Part shown: positions 1 through 8,156 of the stretch, piece after piece
Position numbering within the stretch: the stretch's first letter is position 1
Layout of the letters: each line of letters opens with the position of its first letter
Source of the DNA: Eubacterium sp. TM05-53
GTDB taxonomy: Bacteria > Bacillota_I > Bacilli_A > Erysipelotrichales > Erysipelotrichaceae
Assembly: GCF_003436425.1 (NCBI RefSeq)
Contig: NZ_QSPK01000006.1
Coordinates: 4,082-68,081, forward strand
Reading direction: 5' to 3'
Length of the DNA: 64,000 bases
Translations under genes and position numbers: made by a program
The notes under the pieces: generated by a model
What the model saw: the letters and a program-made list of their open reading frames with translations, nothing else
What the model was told of the DNA's origin: nothing
Database searches by the model: none

Positions 1-9
1 TTTAAAGAA

Positions 10-1344
10 ATGGGTAAGTATTTTGGAACAGATGGAGTTCGTGGTAAGGCAAATGAGGGTTTAACTCTAGATATGTCTATTAAGATTGGACAATATTTAG
101 GCTGGTATTATGGAAAAGAAAAACATGCGAAAATCTTGATTGGTAAAGACACAAGACTTAGTGGAGACATGTTTGAATTAGGTCTTGCGGCGGGTGCTAC
201 AAGCATGGGGGCTCAAGTCTATTTATTAGGTGTATGTCCAACTCCGGCTATTTCTTATTTGGTTCGTAAAGAACGCTTTGATTGTGGAATCATGGTAAGT
301 GCAAGTCACAATCCATATTATGATAATGGAATCAAGTGTTTTAACCACAATGGAGAGAAGATGGAAGAAGAACTTCTTCTTGAAGTTGAAAAATATATGG
401 ATGGTTTAACCGATTTAGATCTAGTGACTGGAGATCACATTGGAGAATATTTTAAATGGGAAGATGGACTAGAAATCTATATGAGCTGGTTAAAAGAATG
501 TGTTCCTGTAGACTTATCTGGTATGAAGATTCTTTGTGACTTGGCAAATGGGTCTGCGACAAGTACTGCGGTTGAAACATTGGATTCTTTAGGTGCTACA
601 GTGGAAGCCATCAGTAATTCACCAAATGGAATCAACATCAACAATAAGTGTGGATCTACACATCCTGAAGGACTACAAAGAATGATGCGTGAAGGGGACT
701 ATGATATTGGTTTGGCATTTGATGGTGATGCCGATCGTTTGATCATGGTGGATTCAGATGGAAAGCTTTGCGATGGAGACTACATCTTATATATTTGTTC
801 TCGCTACATGAAATCAATCAATCATTTAAACAAGAATATGGTTGTCACAACGGTTATGGCAAACCTAGGTTTATATAAGGCTTTAGATGCCAATAAGATT
901 GATTATATTCAAACGGCAGTAGGAGATAAGTATGTATTTGAAGAAATGCAGAAGAATGACTACTGGGTTGGTGGAGAACAAAGTGGACACATCATTTTCT
1001 TAGAACATGAAGTAACGGGTGATGGTTTAATGACGGCTTTAAAGATTCTAGAAATCATGAAAGCTACAGGAAAATCATTGAAGGAATTAAGTGAAGGATT
1101 GTTTATTTATCCACAGTTATTAAAGAATGTGACTGTTAAAGATAAGAATGCATGTCTAGAAAGTAAAGAACTACAAGAAGTTGTAGATTCAGTTGCGAAT
1201 GATTTAGGAAATGAAGGACGAATCCTAGTTCGTCCAAGTGGAACAGAGCCATTGATTCGTGTCATGGTGGAAGCGAAAACAGATGAGTTATGTGCTCAAT
1301 ATGTTAAGCGTGTTACAGATTTCTTAGAAGAAAATAATTTTTAG
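10..1344 (+). CDS. glmM: phosphoglucosamine mutase GlmM
   Basis: Interconverts glucosamine-6-phosphate and glucosamine-1-phosphate in the cytoplasm, the step that feeds UDP-GlcNAc synthesis for peptidoglycan and for the polymers encoded downstream. The 444-residue length is normal for the family. The N-terminal GTDGVRG signature is at residues 6-12. The active-site loop MVSASHNP is at 95-102, with Ser99 as the expected phosphoserine. The metal loop DGDAD is at 238-242. GGEQSGH (sugar binding) and RPSGTEPLIR (phosphate binding) follow in the usual order. The start is 10 bases into the window, so its promoter and any upstream operon partners are not visible. A hairpin just after the stop may end the transcript. 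Identification is very safe. Confidence 0.97.
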   Translation: MGKYFGTDGVRGKANEGLTLDMSIKIGQYLGWYYGKEKHAKILIGKDTRLSGDMFELGLAAGATSMGAQVYLLGVCPTPAISYLVRKERFDCGIMVSASHNPYYDNGIKCFNHNGEKMEEELLLEVEKYMDGLTDLDLVTGDHIGEYFKWEDGLEIYMSWLKECVPVDLSGMKILCDLANGSATSTAVETLDSLGATVEAISNSPNGININNKCGSTHPEGLQRMMREGDYDIGLAFDGDADRLIMVDSDGKLCDGDYILYICSRYMKSINHLNKNMVVTTVMANLGLYKALDANKIDYIQTAVGDKYVFEEMQKNDYWVGGEQSGHIIFLEHEVTGDGLMTALKILEIMKATGKSLKELSEGLFIYPQLLKNVTVKDKNACLESKELQEVVDSVANDLGNEGRILVRPSGTEPLIRVMVEAKTDELCAQYVKRVTDFLEENNF

Positions 1345-1350
1345 TGTAAT

Positions 1351-1383
1351 AATAGTGTCAAAATATTAGCTTTTGGCACTATT
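1351..1383 (+). terminator. possible hairpin terminator after glmM
   Basis: A 13-base arm (1351-1363) pairs with 1371-1383 around a 7-base loop, with one G-U pair. The arms are A/T-rich at the base. Only a weak T tract follows, so termination may be partial and the next two genes may share the transcript. Confidence 0.4.
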
Positions 1384-1405
1384 AAATTATAGAAAGGAGC
1401 CAATT

Positions 1406-2122
1406 ATGATTTCAGTGTGCATGGCCACATATAATGGTGAGAGGTATTTAAAAGAACAATTGGACTCTATTTTAAAACAAATTCAAAGTAGTGATGAGTT
1501 GATTGTTTCAGATGATGGTTCGAGTGATTTGACAAGAACGATTGTCCAGGAATATCAAAATCAATATAAAAACATTCATTTAGTGAATGGTCCTAAGTGT
1601 GGGGTTCAAAAGAATTTTGAGAATGCGTTAAAACATGCGAAGGGCGATATCTTATTTTTAAGTGATCAGGATGATATTTGGGTAGAAGGAAAGGTTGATC
1701 GAGTTCTAAAGGAATTTGAAAACAAAAATACTTTATGCGTTGTTCATGATGCTGAAATTGTAGATGGTAATTTAAATAGAGTTCAAGATTCATTTTTTAA
1801 ATTAAAGAATGGGAAGCCAGGACTATTACATAATTTATATAAAAATGCATTTATTGGATGTTGTATGGCATTTAGAAAGAGTGTATTTGAAAAGAGTTAT
1901 CCTTTTCCAGACCATATTGAGATGCATGATTGGTGGATTGGCTTGGTTGCAGAATGCATGGGAAATACTGTGTTTATTTATGAACCGTATTTAAAATATA
2001 GAAGGCATGGCGAAAATACATCTTCATTGCATCATCATCCATTAAAGAAAATGATTTCGAATCGTTTATATTTTATTTGGCAGTTAATTGTAAGGTGGAA
2101 ACAGGTGGGTTGGCATGATTAA
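1406..2122 (+). CDS. GT2 family glycosyltransferase
   Basis: Predicted cytoplasmic glycosyltransferase of the GT2 (GT-A fold) family, transferring a sugar from a nucleotide donor to a lipid-linked acceptor. The protein opens with the beta strand ISVCMATYNGE. It carries SDDGSSD near residue 36 and the acidic motif LSDQDDIW near 87, the metal/nucleotide-binding DxD-type site. The open frame extends upstream to 1373, but an AAAGGAGC ribosome site at 1393-1400 sits at good distance from the ATG at 1406, which also places the conserved first strand at the N terminus (238 residues). The last 8 bases overlap the next gene, so the two are probably translationally coupled. Sugar specificity cannot be read from sequence. 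Confidence 0.85.
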   Translation: MISVCMATYNGERYLKEQLDSILKQIQSSDELIVSDDGSSDLTRTIVQEYQNQYKNIHLVNGPKCGVQKNFENALKHAKGDILFLSDQDDIWVEGKVDRVLKEFENKNTLCVVHDAEIVDGNLNRVQDSFFKLKNGKPGLLHNLYKNAFIGCCMAFRKSVFEKSYPFPDHIEMHDWWIGLVAECMGNTVFIYEPYLKYRRHGENTSSLHHHPLKKMISNRLYFIWQLIVRWKQVGWHD

Positions 2123-2939
2123 AATTGGTTCATGTACAGTACTATATAATCCGGATTCAAGTGTAATTTCAAATATAGAAACATATTCTAGCTTGTTTGA
2201 TGTTTGTGTTGTAGTTGACAATTCAGATTCAATCAATGAATTTTCAAAGTATTTTGAAGATAATCCATCATTTGTATATATTTCAATGCATGGCAACCAA
2301 GGAATTGCGGCTGCCATTAATGCAGGTGTTGAATATTTAAATTCAAAGGAAATGAATTTTGTGTTGACTATGGATCAGGATAGTCAATTTCCTACAAAAG
2401 ATTTTGAAAAGATTTATAGTTTGATTGAAAAATATAAGGATGAATATTCTTTGATTGGTTTGGATGTAAATAAAGTCAGTTATGATCAAGAAATAAAAGA
2501 TGTACCTTATTGGATCACTTCAGGAAATTTTGTGAATATTCGGGATTTTTATAAAGTGGGTCAAATGAATGAATCTTTATTTATTGATTATGTAGATTTT
2601 GATTTGGGATATAGATTTAAACAGGCAAATCTAAAGATAGGATATTTGCCTGGATATTGTATTTCACATACAATTGGAAATCCGATTGAGATTCAATTTT
2701 TAGGGAAAACTTTTTATGCATTAAATCATTCGCCAATCCGATATTATTATCGATATAGAAATTCGTACTATTTATATCACAATGTGGATAAGAAATTCTT
2801 TAAAAAGGAGTATCATAGGGAGATTTTTGGTAGTTTAATTAAAATGATTCTTTTTGAAAAGAATCGAAAAGAAAAGTTAAAAATGATAAAAAAAGGCATT
2901 CAAGACGCAAAATTAAATCATTTAGGGAAGTTTGAATAG
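2115..2939 (+). CDS. GT2 glycosyltransferase, rhamnosyltransferase (RfbF-like) type
   Basis: GT2 enzyme of the type often annotated as rhamnosyltransferase (RfbF-like). Landmarks are VLYNPDSSVISNI at the N terminus, VVDNSDS, GNQGIAAAINAGVE and the LTMDQDSQF motif in the DxD position. These match a second gene at 11166 that shares LYNPD, NTGIAHALNVGA and LTMDQDSKF. A dTDP-L-rhamnose donor is plausible because rmlABCD lies downstream, but this is inference. The 274-residue length is normal. The gene overlaps the preceding GT2 by 8 bases, and the following 10 bases lead into a new promoter. Confidence 0.85.
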   Translation: MIKIGSCTVLYNPDSSVISNIETYSSLFDVCVVVDNSDSINEFSKYFEDNPSFVYISMHGNQGIAAAINAGVEYLNSKEMNFVLTMDQDSQFPTKDFEKIYSLIEKYKDEYSLIGLDVNKVSYDQEIKDVPYWITSGNFVNIRDFYKVGQMNESLFIDYVDFDLGYRFKQANLKIGYLPGYCISHTIGNPIEIQFLGKTFYALNHSPIRYYYRYRNSYYLYHNVDKKFFKKEYHREIFGSLIKMILFEKNRKEKLKMIKKGIQDAKLNHLGKFE

Positions 2940-2949
2940 CTAATTTATT

Positions 2950-2978
2950 TTGTTTCGTGGGGTAGGATGTGTTATACT
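2950..2978 (+). promoter_or_regulatory. sigma-A type promoter for the 3117-5698 operon
   Basis: TTGTTT at 2950-2955 and TATACT at 2973-2978 are separated by 17 bases. The predicted start of transcription is near 2985, giving a leader of about 130 bases before the first ATG. Confidence 0.6.
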
Positions 2979-2984
2979 TTTTAG

Positions 2985-3116
2985 CGTAGAAAATATTTCT
3001 ACAAAGGGAAAGATAAATATTGGGAATAAAGTCGGTATGACTTTTATATAGAATTTTTTAGTTTTAACTGGGGATAGTTAAAAGGCTAAATCAAACTTAA
3101 GACAAGGGAGTCAATT
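2985..3116 (+). promoter_or_regulatory. hairpin-rich 5' leader upstream of the GT/LCP operon
   Basis: Three successive hairpins lie between the promoter and the ATG at 3117. The first pairs 2986-2992 with 2996-3002 (7 bp). The second pairs 3028-3033 with 3039-3044 (6 bp, loop GGTAT). The third is the strongest: 3057-3069 pairs with 3076-3090 (13 bp) around a GGGGAT loop with a GG bulge at 3084-3085. No T tract follows the third hairpin, so it does not look like an intrinsic terminator. It could be a protein or ligand binding site, or simply an mRNA stabiliser. I recognise no known riboswitch class in it. Confidence 0.4.
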
Positions 3117-4070
3117 ATGTTAGTCACAATAATTAGTGCAGTTCATTCTTTGCGTATGGGATTTGTAAAGGAATATTACACTTCTAGGGGGTATGAAGTT
3201 GAAAATATTACTTTAGATACAAGTTCTGTATCATCCTTATTTACGCAATTCGAGGTTTCTAAAAAAATTAGAAAGACCATCGAAAATATGAAGCCAGATG
3301 TTGTGTATTGTGAAGCATTGTTTGACTTGCTTATAAAAGAACTTGGAGTATTAAAGAGAAAAAATAATAATATGAAATTGATTTTTGATGTATGTGAATA
3401 TTCAGATTCTTTACATCAAAAGTATTTAAGTCAGGCGGATGTATTGTTTTGTAGTAATGAATTGTATAGGGGGTACATTCATGGAGCTACATTGTTATAT
3501 CCAATAAATGGTCAGAATTGTATACCATCAAGTCCTGAATTAATGAAGGATGAAATATCTTTTTGTATAGTAAGAAACGATAGGGTGAATAATTACCTGA
3601 TTCTTTCTTTTTTAAGAGAATGTTGTTCATTCAAACCGTGTGTGCTTCATATTATAGGAGACTGGAAGCAAAAAGATAGTTTTATCCAAGATGTTTTAAA
3701 TGTGGGGGCAAATGTTATTGATCATAAAAAATTAATGACTCAAGTAAGAATGCAGGAAGTCTTTGATCAATGTCAGTATGCTTTGAATATGAAGAAATAT
3801 GATGGCTTAAATAAGGAGTCTTTGGATTATATGTGTGGTCAGATTCCAATTATAAATTCTGTAAATGGGGATTTAAAGAATTTATGTGAGCTATGGGATA
3901 TAGGTATGAATATTGATAATGAGAATTATAAACAGATTGCTGAAGTTGTATGTAAAGAAAATGAAGATGTACAATTGAAGCGAAGAAATCATATTCGTAA
4001 TTTATACAACACGTATTTCACGAAAGAAATATTTTTTGAAACACTAGATAAATCAGGAGGAATTATATGA
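3117..4070 (+). CDS. GT4-like (GT-B fold) glycosyltransferase
   Basis: Predicted cytoplasmic sugar transferase. The N-terminal half has alternating strands and helices typical of a GT-B acceptor domain (IISAVHSLRMGFVKEYY, MKPDVVYCEALFD). The C-terminal half contains the donor-domain segment HIIGDWKQ followed by LMTQVRMQEVFDQCQYALNM, which resembles GT4 family members. A clear EX7E motif is not obvious; the region NKESLDYMCGQIPIINS is the best counterpart. The start follows a GGGAG site. The stop overlaps the next start as ATGA, so the gene is coupled to the LCP ligase at 4067. That suggests its product belongs to the polymer that the ligase attaches. The family call is moderate and the substrate is unknown. 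Confidence 0.65.
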   Translation: MLVTIISAVHSLRMGFVKEYYTSRGYEVENITLDTSSVSSLFTQFEVSKKIRKTIENMKPDVVYCEALFDLLIKELGVLKRKNNNMKLIFDVCEYSDSLHQKYLSQADVLFCSNELYRGYIHGATLLYPINGQNCIPSSPELMKDEISFCIVRNDRVNNYLILSFLRECCSFKPCVLHIIGDWKQKDSFIQDVLNVGANVIDHKKLMTQVRMQEVFDQCQYALNMKKYDGLNKESLDYMCGQIPIINSVNGDLKNLCELWDIGMNIDNENYKQIAEVVCKENEDVQLKRRNHIRNLYNTYFTKEIFFETLDKSGGII

Positions 4071-5698
4071 GTAGACAAGAAAATAAAAAATCTATTGGAT
4101 TTATGATATTTGCGATAATTCTTTCTGTTATACTAGTTGTTTTTACAGGTGGTTTAGTCTACCAAATATTTAAACTACAAATTTTACCAGATAATATTTT
4201 GATTCCGATTATATTAGTTTTAATTTTATTAACACTGATATTTGTCTTGTTGATTAACTTTTCTGCGCATGGGTTGGTATCAAAAATCTTATGTTCTTTA
4301 ATGGTAGTTGTGTTGAGTGCTGTATATGGATTAGGAAACTATTATTTGTATTCGACAAATACAACATTAGAGACAGTTACAGATCAAGGGAATAAGGCAA
4401 AAAATACGGTATCCGTTGTTGTGTTGAATTCGAGTGGCTTAGAAAATGTGAACAGTTTGGAAGGTTCTAAACTTGGGGTATTAAAAACAATTGGTAATGA
4501 GGCAACAAAGAAATCATTGGCAGATTTAAAAAAGTATAATGTGACGTATACGAAGAAGACATATGACAATATGTTAGGTATGCTTAAAGCTTTATATGAT
4601 GGTGAAGTGGATGCGATTGTATTAAATGAAGCGTATCGTTCAAATGTATGTGATTTAGAGGATTATGCAAATTTTAATAATGATACAAAAGTGATTCATA
4701 AAACAGTATATTATACAAAAGAAAATAGTTCTTCTTTAGCTGTTTCAGATATTACATCTAAACCATTTAATATTTTGATTAGTGGTAATGATTCGTTTGG
4801 TTCATTAGATGAAAACTCAAGATCGGATGTTGATATGCTTGTGACGATTAATCCAGTCACTTCAACGATTTTATTAACGAGTATTCCTCGTGACTCTTAT
4901 GTAAAAGAAGTATGTAATGATTATGCATGTAACTATGGGGTATATGATAAGCTAACACATACAGGTATTTATGGAGTAGATACGACAAAGGATACAATTG
5001 AGAATCTATTGGATATTGACATTAACTATGTATATCGTGTGAACTTTACAAGTATGATTGATATTGTGGATGCACTTGGTGGAGTTGATGTAACTGTACC
5101 AGAAGGAATGGCTGTTTCTAAATTCTATACAAATAGTAACTTAGAAGGAGTGCATGAAGGTGAAAATCACTTAGATGGTAAACGTGCCTTGGCATATTCT
5201 CGTGAAAGAAAAGCATATCTTGATGGTGATTTACAGCGTGCTCGTAATCAGCAACAAGTATTACAGGCTATGTTTAAAAAGGCTACCTCACCAGAAATTA
5301 TTAAGAATTATACAAGTTTATTAAAAGCTTTGATTGGTGCTTTTGATACAAATATGACTACAAAGGAAATTACTTCTTTTATTAAATATCAAATTCAGGC
5401 AAAACCAAGCTGGAAGTTTGAACAGTTTGTATTAAAAGGAGATAATGATTTAAAAATGAGTGCTGAACTGGGTAGTGAAGTCAGTGTTGTGATCTTATAT
5501 GATTCATATATTAATATTGCACATGATAAGATTCAGGCTGTATTAGATGGTCAATCAAGTGATACTGTAGAAGCGGATGACGATGTTCCTGCAGGAACTC
5601 TTTCTGAAGAGGAAATTGAAGCTCAGATTCAATATGGTTTAATGACAGAAGCCCCAATTGATGAAGAAGGTTCAGAAATTTATTATGGAGGAAATTAA
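4067..5698 (+). CDS. LytR-CpsA-Psr (LCP) family glycopolymer-peptidoglycan ligase
   Basis: Membrane enzyme that moves a lipid-linked wall polymer onto peptidoglycan outside the cell. About three hydrophobic segments occupy residues 8-100. An extracytoplasmic region follows (about 110-225; VSVVVLNSSG, GEVDAIVLNEAYR) that resembles the accessory domain of CpsA-type proteins such as pneumococcal Cps2A. The LCP catalytic domain comes next, with NSRSDVDMLVTINP, TSIPRDSYV and ALAYSRER, containing the Asp and Arg residues that bind the pyrophosphate lipid. The C-terminal tail is acidic. The 543-residue length fits a Cps2A-like architecture. It overlaps the preceding gene by 4 bases and ends at a strong hairpin. 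Confidence 0.93.
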   Translation: MSRQENKKSIGFMIFAIILSVILVVFTGGLVYQIFKLQILPDNILIPIILVLILLTLIFVLLINFSAHGLVSKILCSLMVVVLSAVYGLGNYYLYSTNTTLETVTDQGNKAKNTVSVVVLNSSGLENVNSLEGSKLGVLKTIGNEATKKSLADLKKYNVTYTKKTYDNMLGMLKALYDGEVDAIVLNEAYRSNVCDLEDYANFNNDTKVIHKTVYYTKENSSSLAVSDITSKPFNILISGNDSFGSLDENSRSDVDMLVTINPVTSTILLTSIPRDSYVKEVCNDYACNYGVYDKLTHTGIYGVDTTKDTIENLLDIDINYVYRVNFTSMIDIVDALGGVDVTVPEGMAVSKFYTNSNLEGVHEGENHLDGKRALAYSRERKAYLDGDLQRARNQQQVLQAMFKKATSPEIIKNYTSLLKALIGAFDTNMTTKEITSFIKYQIQAKPSWKFEQFVLKGDNDLKMSAELGSEVSVVILYDSYINIAHDKIQAVLDGQSSDTVEADDDVPAGTLSEEEIEAQIQYGLMTEAPIDEEGSEIYYGGN

Positions 5699-5705
5699 AA
5701 ATAGT

Positions 5706-5735
5706 ATAAGGGGGAAGCGTTAGCTTCTCCCTTAT
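5706..5735 (+). terminator. 13-bp hairpin at the end of the LCP operon
   Basis: Arms 5706-5718 and 5723-5735 pair over 13 bp with one G-U pair and a GTTA loop. There is no T tract after it, so it may be a processing or stabilising hairpin or an inefficient terminator. Confidence 0.5.
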
Positions 5736-5738
5736 GTG

Positions 5739-5767
5739 TATATTATTCTAGTTAAAAATAATATAAT
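5739..5767 (+). promoter_or_regulatory. possible promoter of the MerR-methyltransferase gene
   Basis: A perfect TATAAT stands at 5762-5767, about 30 bases before the preferred start codon. No good -35 box is seen at 17 bases. Activator-dependent MerR promoters usually have long spacers, which would be consistent with autoregulation, but this is inference. Confidence 0.35.
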
Positions 5768-5797
5768 AGAAATATCAAGTAAATGGGTGTGATAATA

Positions 5798-6949
5798 ATG
5801 AATTTTTATACAACAGGAAAATTTGCTGCCAAAGCAGGAGTAACAGAACGTACTTTACGTTATTATGATAAAATTGGTTTACTAAAACCAAAGAAAAATG
5901 AAGAAAATTCATATCGATTATATTCGGACGATGATTTAATATTACTTCAAAAAATATTGTTATTTAAATCATTAGGATTTTCATTGGATGAAATACGTTA
6001 TTTAATTCATGATAATACTGAAATAGAAAAATCATTAGAAGTGCAAAAGAAATTAGTTAAACAAAAAATATCATACTATACAAAAATTTATGATTCGTTA
6101 AGTTATACTTCGAGATTGTTAAAAAATGATTCGAATTCTTTAGATCATTTAATGGAAACAATACACTTATTATCTAAGCAGGATTCATTGGCTGAACAAT
6201 ACAAAAATGCCAATAACTTAAATGTTCGTATCGAACTACACGAGAAATACTCCACAAATCCGGTTAAATGGTTTGATTGGCTATATGACAATATTGATTT
6301 TAGTAAAATAAATAGTTTATTAGAAGTGGGTTGCGGAAATGGGCAGTTATGGAAGAATAAACGAAAAGATATTCGTAACCGTGAAATATTTTTAACAGAT
6401 ATTTCGGATGGTATGTTAGAAGATGCTAAACAAAATCTAAACGATAATTTTAGTTATTTTGTAGTAAATTGCGAAAATATTCCTTTCAAAACAAATTTCT
6501 TTGATGCAGTGATTGCGAACCATGTGTTGTTTTACTTGAATGATTTAAATCAAGGTCTTTCAGAAATTCAACGTGTTTTAAAAGAAAATGGAGTGTTTTA
6601 CTCAACAACCTATAGTAAAAACCATATGCGTGAAATTAATGAATTGGTGAAAGAATTCAATTCAAATATATACTTATCTGAACAACCTTTATATCATAAA
6701 TTTGGTTTAGAAAATGGAGAATCCATTTTAAAACAATTCTTTAAAACGGTTAAATGTCATATATATAAAGATTATTTAGATATTGATGATGCGAAAGCAA
6801 TTGTGGATTATATATTAAGTTGCCATGGCAATCAAGAAATACTTTTAGAGCATTATGAAGATTTTTTTGAATTTGTAGAAAGTCGAATAAAACAAGAGGG
6901 ATCTATTCGAATCACAAAGGAAGCTTGTCTTTTTGTATGTGAAAATTAA
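5798..6949 (+). CDS. MerR-type regulator fused to a SAM-dependent methyltransferase
   Basis: The N-terminal part is a MerR winged-helix DNA-binding domain: YTTGKFAAKAGVTERTLRYY, DKIGLLKP, SYRLYSDDDL, then a helical linker. From about residue 165 it becomes a class I methyltransferase. LLEVGCGNG at 174-182 is the SAM-binding glycine loop, and ILTDISDGML-, NCENIPF- and VIANHVLFYL-like segments supply motifs II-IV. The frame is open from an ATG at 5783. The ATG at 5798 is chosen because GGGTGTG lies at ribosome-site distance and MerR proteins start just before the YTTG segment (383 residues). It stands alone between two polysaccharide operons. The ligand and methyl acceptor are unknown; the protein may sense SAM or methylate a small molecule such as a drug. 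Confidence 0.85.
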   Translation: MNFYTTGKFAAKAGVTERTLRYYDKIGLLKPKKNEENSYRLYSDDDLILLQKILLFKSLGFSLDEIRYLIHDNTEIEKSLEVQKKLVKQKISYYTKIYDSLSYTSRLLKNDSNSLDHLMETIHLLSKQDSLAEQYKNANNLNVRIELHEKYSTNPVKWFDWLYDNIDFSKINSLLEVGCGNGQLWKNKRKDIRNREIFLTDISDGMLEDAKQNLNDNFSYFVVNCENIPFKTNFFDAVIANHVLFYLNDLNQGLSEIQRVLKENGVFYSTTYSKNHMREINELVKEFNSNIYLSEQPLYHKFGLENGESILKQFFKTVKCHIYKDYLDIDDAKAIVDYILSCHGNQEILLEHYEDFFEFVESRIKQEGSIRITKEACLFVCEN

Positions 6950-6959
6950 TGTTGTAATT

Positions 6960-6995
6960 TTGTAGATTGACATTTAAATGGTATAATTTTAATTT
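6960..6995 (+). promoter_or_regulatory. promoter region of the ABC exporter operon
   Basis: Two overlapping candidates are present. One is TTGTAG (6960-6965) with TATAAT (6982-6987), spacer 16. The other is a consensus TTGACA (6967-6972) with TAATTT (6990-6995), spacer 17. Either places the transcript start 15-30 bases before the ATG at 7017. Confidence 0.45.
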
Positions 6996-7016
6996 GTAGA
7001 ATAGTGAGGTACGAAA

Positions 7017-8156
7017 ATGGATAGTCGTAACGCGATAGAAGTTAGAAATATGTCTAAGTATTTTAAAATAGATTATGATAAGTCAAATACATTAAAAGAT
7101 AAGTTGTTGTATTGGAAACGTCATAAAGTTGAACGACATCAAGTCCTTAATGACATAAATTTAAATATTCGAAAAGGTGAAACAGTAGCGTTAATTGGAA
7201 CAAATGGTAGTGGAAAATCTACTTTGTTAAAATTAATGACAAAGATCATTTTTCCGAATAGTGGAGAAATTAAAACAGACGGCAAACTAACATCTTTACT
7301 AGAATTAGGTGCTGGATTTCACCAAGATTTTACAGGACGTGAAAACATTTATTTTAATGCATCTATTTTTGGCTTAACGAGAAAAGATATTGAAGAAAGA
7401 ATAGATGAGATTATCGAGTTTTCTGAATTAGGTGAATTTATTGATAATCCAGTACGTACATATTCATCTGGTATGTATATGCGTTTAGCTTTTTCTGTAG
7501 CTATTAACGTAGATGCGGATATATTATTGATTGATGAAATTCTTGCAGTTGGAGATCAGCATTTCCAGGAAAAATGTTATAGAAAATTAGAAGAATTAAA
7601 AAGAAAAGGGAAGACCATTGTTATTGTTACCCATACTTTGGATGTAGTGAAAAAATTATGTCATAGAGCAATTTGGCTTTATAAAGGGGAAGTGCGTTTG
7701 GACGGCGATCCTGTATATGTTATTGATGAATATCTAGAGCAAGTAGCTAAAGATCATAAAGAAGAACGTATGAAAGCTCTTGAATCTGGTGATGGAAAAG
7801 GTAGAGCTGCGATAACGATTGACCATCCTAGAGATTTTTCAAAGTTGGAATTATCAGATAATAAAATTAAATTTGATGGTTGGGCACTTACAGATGATGA
7901 AGCTGCTGATTTTATTATTACGCTTGATAATGAAGCTGTAGAATATGAACTTTGTAAAAGAACAGACGTATATGAAGTTTATAAAGAAATCTATGCTGGT
8001 TTTATTGATGAAAACAAAATTGGTTGGATTTTCTATAGAAATCTAAACGATTTAGGTGTAGGAGAACATAAATTAAAAGTTCAGTATATGGATAAAAAGG
8101 GAAATATCTTAGACGAAAAAGAATGTCAGTTTAAGGTGTTAAATGAGGTGGCGTAA
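7017..8156 (+). CDS. polysaccharide ABC exporter, ATP-binding subunit (Wzt/TagH-like)
   Basis: Energises export of a complete lipid-linked polysaccharide across the membrane together with the permease at 8156. Walker A GTNGSGKST is at residues 61-69. The LELGAGFHQDFTGREN block, typical of O-antigen and teichoic acid exporters, follows. The signature SSGMYMRLAF starts at 150, and Walker B ILLIDEILAVGD at 169-180. After residue 240 there is an extra C-terminal domain with beta-sandwich-like sequence (IKFDGWALTDDEA, DVYEVYKEIYAGF), in the place where Wzt proteins carry a carbohydrate-recognition domain that reads the finished chain. The stop overlaps the permease start as TAATG. Confidence 0.93.
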   Translation: MDSRNAIEVRNMSKYFKIDYDKSNTLKDKLLYWKRHKVERHQVLNDINLNIRKGETVALIGTNGSGKSTLLKLMTKIIFPNSGEIKTDGKLTSLLELGAGFHQDFTGRENIYFNASIFGLTRKDIEERIDEIIEFSELGEFIDNPVRTYSSGMYMRLAFSVAINVDADILLIDEILAVGDQHFQEKCYRKLEELKRKGKTIVIVTHTLDVVKKLCHRAIWLYKGEVRLDGDPVYVIDEYLEQVAKDHKEERMKALESGDGKGRAAITIDHPRDFSKLELSDNKIKFDGWALTDDEAADFIITLDNEAVEYELCKRTDVYEVYKEIYAGFIDENKIGWIFYRNLNDLGVGEHKLKVQYMDKKGNILDEKECQFKVLNEVA

